From positions 7,006,001 through 7,070,000 of the forward strand of contig OX388318.1 of assembly GCA_947579605.1 (NCBI GenBank): a stretch of DNA of 64,000 nt. The letters are read 5' to 3'. This document shows positions 51,001 through 60,000 of the stretch, one piece after another; the stretch's first letter is position 1; the number at the start of each line of letters is the position of its first letter. The notes beneath the pieces were generated by a model. That model was not told where the DNA came from and did no database searches. It saw only the letters and a program-made list of their open reading frames with translations. The DNA comes from Athripsodes cinereus (lineage: Eukaryota; Arthropoda; Insecta; Trichoptera; Leptoceridae). A program made the position numbers and the translations under genes.

Positions 51001-54000
51001 TTCTCTCTGTCTACCCTACTTGGGAAACGGTATGAGGGTATAGTATAGTAGTTTTTGAAAAGAAAAGGAAGATCATTGGTGTGAGGAAGCGCTGGCATCA
51101 GAGAACTGCGTAGCTTGATCACGTGGGTTAGATTCTCAAGGATGCCCGTGTTATGAGTGAGAAGAACCGACGTGCGTGCAAAACTGTATGTGGAGAAAGC
51201 AGTGAAAGTGTGTAAAGATAGATTTGTTTTACGTTCTGTTCTCTCTGTCTACCCTACTTGGGAAACGGTATGAGGGTATAGTATAGTAGTTTTTGAAAAG
51301 AAAAGGAAGGTCATTGGTGTGAGGAAGCGCTGGCATCAGAGAACTGCGTAGCTTGATCACGTGGGTTAGATTCTCAAGGATGCCCGTGTTATGAGTGAGA
51401 AGAACCGACGTGCGTGCAAAACTGTATGTGGAGAAAGCAGTGAAAGTGTGTAAAGATAGATTTGTTTTACGTTCTGTTCTCTCTGTCTACCCTACTTGGG
51501 AAACGGTATGAGGGTATAGTATAGTAGGTTTTGAAAAGAAAAGGAAGGTCATTGGTGTGAAGAAGCGCGGGCATCAGAGAATTGTGTGGCTTGATCACGT
51601 TAGATTCTCAAGGATGCCCGTGTTTTGAGTGAGAGGAACCGACGTGCGTGCATGAAAAACTATATGAATGTGGAGGAAGCAGCGAAAGTGTGTAAAGATA
51701 GATTTGTTTGACGTTCTGTTCTCTCTGTCTACCCTACTTGGGAAACGGTATGAGGGTATAGTATAGTAGTTTTTGAAAAGAAAAGGAAGGTCATTGGTGT
51801 GAGGAAGCGCGGGCATCAGAGAACTGTGTGGCTTGATCACGTGGGTTAGATTCTCAAGGATGCCCGTGTTTTGAGTGAGAGGAACCGACGTGCGTGCATG
51901 AAAATCTGTATGAATGTGGAGGAAGCAGCGAAAGTGTGTAAAGATAGATTTGTTTGACGTTCTGTTCTCTCTGTCTACCCTACTTGGAAAACGGTATGAG
52001 GGTATAGTATAGTAGTTATTGAAAAGAAAAGGAAGGTCATTGGTGTGAGGAAGCGCGGGCATCAGAGAACTGTGGCTTGATCACGTTGGATTCTCAAGGA
52101 TGCCCGTGTTTTGAGTGAGAGGAACCGACGTGCGTGCATGAAAAACTGTATGAATGTGGAGAAAGCAGTGAAAGTGTGTAAAGATAGATTTGTTTGACAT
52201 TCTGTTTTCTCTGTCTACCCTACTTGGGAAACGGTATGAGGGTATAGTATAGTAGTTATTGAAAAGAAAAGGAAGGTCATTGGTGTGAGGAAGTGCGGGC
52301 ATCAGAGAAATGCGTGGCTTGATCACGTGGGTTAGATTCTCAAGGATGCCCGTGTTTTGAGTGAGAGGAAACGACGTGCGTTAAAAAAAAACTATGAATG
52401 TGGAGAAAGCAGTGAAAGTGTGTAAAGATTGATTTGTTTGACTTTCTATTCTCTCTGTCTACCCCACTTGGGAAACGGTATGAGGGTATAGTATAGTAGT
52501 TATTGAAACGAAAAGGAAGGTCATTGGTGTGAGGTAGCGCGGGCATCAGAGAACTGCGTGGCTTGATCACGTGGGTTAGATTCTCAAGGATGCCCGTGTT
52601 TTGAGTGAGAGGAACCGACGTGCGTGCAAAACTGTATGTGGAGAAAGCAGTGAAAGTGTGTAAAGATAGATTTGTTTGACGTTCTGTTCTCTCTGTCTAC
52701 CCCACTTGGGAAACCGTATGAGGGTATAGTATAGTATAGCGCGGGCATCAGAGAACTGTGGCTTGATCACGTTGGATTCTCAAGGATGCCCGTGTTTTGA
52801 GTGAGAGGAACCGACGTGCGTGCATGAAAAACTGTATGAATGTGGAGGAAGCAGCGAAAGTGTGTAAAGATAGATTTGTTTGACGTTCTGTTCTCTCTGT
52901 CTACCCTACTTGGGAAACGGTATGAGGGTATAGTATAGTAGTTTTTGAAAAGAAAAGGAAGGTCATTGGTGTGAGGAAGCGCGGGCATCAGAGAATTGTG
53001 TGGCTTGATCACGTTAGATTCTCAAGGATGCCCGTGTTTTGAGTGAGAGGAACCGACGTGCGTGCATGAAAAACTATATGAATGTGGAGGAAGCAGCGAA
53101 AGTGTGTAAAGATATATTTGTTTGACGTTCTGTTCTCTCTGTCTACCCTACTTGGGAAACGGTATGAGGGTATAGTATAGTAGTTTTTGAAAAGAAAAGG
53201 AAGGTCATTGGTGTGAGGAAGCGCTGGCATCAGAGAACTGCGTAGCTTGATCACGTGGGTTAGATTCTCAAGGATGCCCGTGTTATGAGTGAGAAGAACC
53301 GACGTGCGTGCAAAACTGTATGTGGAGAAAGCAGTGAAAGTGTGTAAAGATAGATTTGTTTTACGTTCTGTTCTCTCTGTCTACCCTACTTGGGAAACGG
53401 TATGAGGGTATAGTATAGTAGTTTTTGAAAAGAAAAGGAAGGTCATTGGTGTGAAGAAGCGCGGGCATCAGAGAATTGTGTGGCTTGATCACGTTAGATT
53501 CTCAAGGATGCCCGTGTTTTGAGTGAGAGGAACCGACGTGCGTGCATGAAAAACTATATGAATGTGGAGGAAGCAGCGAAAGTGTGTAAAGATAGATTTG
53601 TTTGACGTTCTGTTCTCTCTGTCTACCCTACTTGGGAAACGGTATGAGGGTATAGTATAGTAGTTTTTGAAAAGAAAAGGAAGGTCATTGGTGTGAGGAA
53701 GCGCGGGCATCAGAGAACTGTGTGGCTTGATCACGTTAGATTCTCAAGGATGCCCGTGTTTTGAGTGAGAGGAACCGACGTGCGTGCATGAAAATCTGTA
53801 TGAATGTGGAGGAAGCAGCGAAAGTGTGTAAAGATAGATTTGTTTGACGTTCTGTTCTCTCTGTCTACCCTACTTGGAAAACGGTATGAGGGTATAGTAT
53901 AGTAGTTATTGGAAAGAAAAGGAAGGTCATTGGTGCGGGCATCAGAGAACTGCGTAGCTTGATCACGTGGGTTAGATTCTCAAGGATGCCCGTGTTATGA

Positions 54001-57000
54001 GTGAGAAGAACCGACGTGCGTGCAAAACTGTATGTGGAGAAAGCAGTGAAAGTGTGTAAAGATAGATTTGTTTGACTTTCTGTTCTCTCTGTCTACCCCA
54101 CTTGGGAAACGGTATGAGGGTATAGTATAGTAGTTATTGAAACGAAAAGGAAGGTCATTGGTGTGAGGTAGCGCGGGCTTCAGAGAACTGTGTGGCTTGA
54201 TCACGTGGGTTAGATTCTCAAGGATGCCCGTGTTTGAAGTGAGAGGAACCGACGTGCCTGCAAAACTGTATGTGGAGAAAGCAGTGAAAGTGTGTAAAGA
54301 TTGATTTGTTTGACTTTCTATTCTCTCTGTCTACCCCACTTGGGAAACGGTATGAGGGTATAGTATAGTAGTTATTGAAACGAAAAGGAAGGTCATTGGT
54401 GTGAGGTAGCGCGGGCATCAGAGAACTGCGTGGCTTGATCACGTGGGTTAGATTCTCAAGGATGCCCGTGTTTTGAGTGAGAGGAACCGACGTGCGTGCA
54501 AAACTGTATGTGGAGAAAGCAGTGAAAGTGTGTAAAGATAGATTTGTTTGACATTCTGTTCTCTCTGTCTACCCTACTTGGGAAACGGTATGAGGGTATA
54601 GTATAGTAGTTATTGAAAAGAAAAGGAAGGTCATTGGTGTGAGGAAGCGCGGGCATCAGAGAACTGTGTGGCTTGATCACGTTAGATTCTCAAGGATGCC
54701 CGTGTTTTGAGTGAGAGGAACCGACGTGCGTGCAAAACTGTATGTGGAGAAAGCAGTGAAAGTGTGTAAAGATAGATTTGTTTGACATTCTGTTCTCTCT
54801 GTCTACCCTACTTGGGAAACGGTATGAGGGTATAGTATAGTAGTTATTGAAAAGAAAAGGAAGGTCATTGGTGTGAGGAAGCGCGGGCATCAGAGAACTG
54901 CGTGGCTTGATCACGTGGGTTAGATTCTCAAGGATGCCCGTGTTTTGAGTGAGAGGAACCGACGTGCATGCATGAAAAACTATGAATGTGGAGGAAGCGA
55001 AGGAAGTGTGTAAAGATAGATTTGCTTGTTGTTCCGTTCTCTCTCCCTACCTACTACTATCTACTTACTACTTTCATCAAGACTTCTTGACATTATCAAG
55101 AGAATCAGTATTTTTTTACAATAGGGGCCTAATAAATTTATGTAACATTATTTTCTTTTGGTTTGTGGAAAAGGATTTTGTATTTTGATAATACTTCAGA
55201 TAAATTAATCAATGTTTCTAAATAATATTTGAATACAGCGATTTATACTCATAATAATCTGGGTAAACTTGTCTTCAACAATAAGGATCGGAACAATAGT
55301 AGTAATAGTATTATCAGTGTTGTTTATTGTATTGATTGTAATTATTGCGATGCTGAATACATTAGACAGATCAGTCGTTCAATAGACACCCGCATAAAAG
55401 AGCATTCCAGAACAAAAAATATAAAAAGGCTTATGTTATGAAAATTATTTAGGTACCGGCTATACAGTAAAGGTACTCACACACGGTGGAGAAAATATTG
55501 AGAAAAAAATAGAACAATTAGTAAAGTCTAGTGGTGCTGAAGTAGAAGTACTGCCTAGGGAAGGTACTATGCTCAGTTATAGACTTCTGTCCCATCACAC
55601 ACATGTGCTTCCTGCTTTGTTCAACAAACTGGAGGATTGTAAGGAGAGTCTGGATATAAAATCTATTGGCCTCTCTCTAACTACACTGGAAGAGGTGTTC
55701 CTAAGGCAATTATTTTATTTATTTATTATGAACATAATAAAAATAATGATTTCATGCTTTTGTCCCTTTAGTTAGTAGTATCTGATATATAATTTTTGCT
55801 ATGCAACATCAAGTTGAAGTTGTTACTGATGTGATAATTCAACCCTCTTCTCGAGAGCACAGAAACCAGCTTCTTCCATTTAGAGCATCTCTGTGTATAT
55901 GGTGAAACAGGGATGTCTAGGCCATCGGCAATCTTTTATACCAAGGAACAGTGATCTTTTTATTGATTTTGAACCTCAATTCTGACTTGGTCGTATTATA
56001 AAGTGCGATGATAGTTGGCCAAAATGTTTTTTCAAAGGATAACTTTAAATGGATGAGGCTTGTATACATCCTGTTCTTTCAAGAGGAGAGTTTATTTGAA
56101 CATCGAAAGAATAATTTCTTAAACTTACAAAACGAAAAACAAACAAACTTATACATATTTGGGTTAGTTTGAACAGATGGTCAAATTACACAACAAGATT
56201 ATGTGATTTTTTAAAATTATATTGGTCTTGTTCAAATATTTTCCGAGGCATGGTGGTTCAAATTGAAGATTGCAGAAGCTATTTCAACCCAGATATAGAC
56301 AAGGACCACAATATGGTGATGCAAAAACTATTGAAACTTAAAAAACTAAAAATTGAAAGATCTCATGTCACAATTAAAGATTTTTTTGGTATGAAAATTG
56401 TACAAATAAATTGTACAAATGTTAAAATACATCAAATAGAAGAGAGATGGAAAAGATATTTTGAAATGTAGTATAATGGCAATAAAAATACCAAAATCTT
56501 AACACAAAGTGAAGTTGATTTGGGAGATCCAATCATGTGAGAAGAATTTGATCATGCATTCAAAAGTCTTAAAGATAAATTGTTGCACTAATAAAGAAAG
56601 CCGGTACGCCAAAATGTGAACAATACAGAGCTCTTAGCCTTATATCTCATGTCTCCAAAATATTGACAAGTACATATTATTTTGAAAAGAATATAACCAA
56701 AAGTTGAGAACATCCTCACAAGAGACATGTATGGATTTAGGAGAGGAGTAGAAACCAGAGAAGCCACACTATCATTGAAAGTAATACTAAAAAAGAGAAT
56801 TTAAAAAAAACAAAACTCATACGTCGCTTTTGTACATAATATATAAAAAGCATTTCCAGGAAAAACCTTTTCGAAATATTAAATAAAAATGTTGAAAAAA
56901 ATAATTTATAAAAGCATTTGACAGGGTGATGCTTACTGACATAATAGAAATCCTGCAAGAATACAACGTATCACCATCTATCACAGAAGTTCAAGAGAAT

Positions 57001-60000
57001 ATTAATAAAAACAGTAAAACTCAAATTAAAGTGGGGAGTGAATTTTCAAAGTCAATAAAAGCTGTAAGGAACAATACAGAAAGAAAGATTGTCTGAGTCC
57101 GTTCTTGTTTAACCTGGAATAAATAATACTCAAACAGAAATTGTCTATTGATAAAACAAAGTGTTTGGTGGTTTCAAGACACCCTTTAAGATTTAAATCA
57201 GTCTAAGTTGATACACACTTATTGAACTAGTTCATTCAATCATTCAAATATGTGTAGAAATATCTAACAATAGTGACATATAGAATAACACATGCTAATT
57301 AATAGGTGGGGCCATGTTGGTATCAAGCGTGGAGTTAAAATTTGTGATAGGGAATAGCTGTAGTAATGGAGCGAATTGATCAATTGATATATATCAATGA
57401 TTTTGAGATTGAGCTCTAAATAATAAAATTGAGTTAAACTTACAGATAGAAAACTGACACACACAGAAAACCAACACACACTGACTCAATCATTCATTCC
57501 ACTTCTAACCACCACACTCCGCTGCAAACCAATCCATGGGATTGAAACCAGAGAAAGTATAGATCAGCACCTGATGGTGTGAACTCAGAGTCCACAAAAC
57601 TGGCCATTCATTAGTTGTACTTAATAGTATCACTAAACAATAATAGATATTATTAATTTTAAACATATTTTGAACTACTCCAGATTAATCATTCCAACTT
57701 ATCACACTCATCCATAGTCAACCTATTTGAATAGGTATTAACTAGGTAGGTATGTTGTATATGATACACATAACTAGGTAGGTATGTGTATCATATACAA
57801 CATACCTACCTAGTTAATACCTATTCAAATAGGTTGACTATGGATGAGTGTGATCAATTGGAATGATTAATCTGGAGTAGTTCAAAATGTTTGACAGTAA
57901 AAAATCCAGTTCCTGACATCCAATTGTGTCAAAAAATTCATAACATAAATTATTAATTTTATCGTATAATTTGATAATTTTTATTTGTATTAAAATGTCA
58001 ATTTAATTAAACACTGTTACTTTCACAATATAAATTATATATTTGGCAGAGGCCTTTCGGAACTAGTCGATAAATCAGTGCCATAGACTTAGAGACAATA
58101 GGTATGAGGAAGAAGACATATTCAAAATTCTTCATAAGAAAGAAAAACTATAAACTATACACAAATACATATACCCAACTAATGGTAAACCGTGGAAAAA
58201 AAATATTGTTCATGGGGAAATTAACTTAAAATGATAGTTTTAAATTATGTAAGGAATTAAATTTTAATCCAGTGTATTACACTGACAACAGCATAAGTTA
58301 ATACATTTTCAATTATAAAACTAAATCAGAATTATGAGACACTAGCGGTGTATATAGGATAAGTTGCAATGATTGTAATAGTTTTTTCATAGGGCAATGT
58401 GGTATGAAAATTAGAACCAGAATAAAAGAACACCTTTTAGCACTAAAAAGCAACAGTGTGATGTCAGAAATGGCTGGCACTGCGTAAGATACAATTATAG
58501 CTTCAAATCTGATAATGTCAGTTTAATTAAAAGATGTAACAAGGGTCTCAAAATGAACATATTTGAATACGCCACTATTCAAAAAGTCAAAAAATCTAGA
58601 TAAAAAATATACTCATTTTCCTTCTCACTACCACCACCAGCCCCGCTCTCCCTACGCTCCCCCATCCCACCTACTTAGTACCTAGCTTAAGTCTGTTTTT
58701 TGTTTTAGTTTCTAAGTTTATTGCACTGATGATGGACTAGTTCCTAAAGGCCTCTGCCAAATATATAATTTAAAATGTGAATGTAACAGTGTTGAATTAA
58801 ATTATCATTTTGCTATAAGTAAAAATAAACTTTCATAAAGTTCTCACCACAAAAATAGAATCAAAAGATAATTTTTATGTTTCATTGAGTTTATTCTGTT
58901 TACTGTTATCACATCATAAATGAGACAATTTTTTTTTTGTAGGGTAACACAGGGCAGTGAACCAGTTCATGTCACAATGCCTGTGACTATAATTGAAATG
59001 GAAGAAGGTTAAATATTATATATATTTTGAACTACTCCAGATTAATCATTCCAATTGATCACAATACCTAGTTAATACCTATTCAAATAGGTTGACTATG
59101 GATGAGTGTGATTAATTGGAATGATTAATCTGGAGTAGTTCAAAATATGTTTGACATCTACACTTCTAGTAAGTAAAAAATCCAATTCCCGACATCCAAT
59201 TGTGTCAAAAAATTCACAACATAAGTTAAATATTATAATTACTTACTTATCTGTACAGTTGCGGCAGCTCCCACATGTGGTGTAACCAGTAGACTCACTG
59301 CACATATATATATATAAATACTAACATCTAGGTTTGTTGTCCTTACCAATAATGTTAAGACATTCAAGATGGATCACATACTTAAATACTACCAAATTAA
59401 ATATAGTTCAAAACATTTTATTAACATTATTTGTGTGTTTGTTGTTGACGTCTGTTCTCCTAAAAAGAGTTTGTAAGAGAAGATTTGAGGATCAATGTGG
59501 CACAGAGGTAATGCTTTTGCCTATGAGTTACGAGGTCCTGGATTCGATTTCTGGACACGGCAAAATGAAAAATTATCTTATCTCAGTTTCCAGAACAAGG
59601 GTTCCGTGGTTCGATCCCAGGTGCCGGCAAAATCCCCTTTCACGGCACAAGCTTTTAGCTTAGTGTAAAAGGTGTATAAGGTTGTATTTGGGTTTATAAC
59701 AAAACCCAGATATATCTTTTAAAAAAAAATACTTTGGGTCTGGGTGTCGTCGCATGTATGTGTGTTTAGTGTATTGTATACATGTGTATCGTCACATTAG
59801 TTCCCATAATATAAGATTTGTGTTTTAGTTTGGAACTAGCTGTATATGTGTGAATTCTCCATATAATAAAAAAATACGTATTTCTAATAGTTTTTAGTAC
59901 ATTTTCAGGCAATGAAAAGTATCTTGGTGGATTGATGCTGTTCATTTCTCAATTTTTTGGTTTGCTTGTGAAGAAGATTTTGTATTTGATGTCTTCTAAG

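Noticed and set aside
35200..54920. Dozens of reverse-strand open frames of 70-155 codons across the array (starting like [17 protein letters not shown])
   Set aside because: They are the same satellite monomer read antisense. The unit length is not a multiple of three, frames end at each unit or deletion subtype, and the sense strand matches a LINE tail. Not genes.
35163..55045. CRISPR-like array or ribosomal spacer repeat
   Set aside because: There are no unique spacers between short repeats, the units abut directly, and no rRNA-like sequence is present. It is a eukaryotic satellite.
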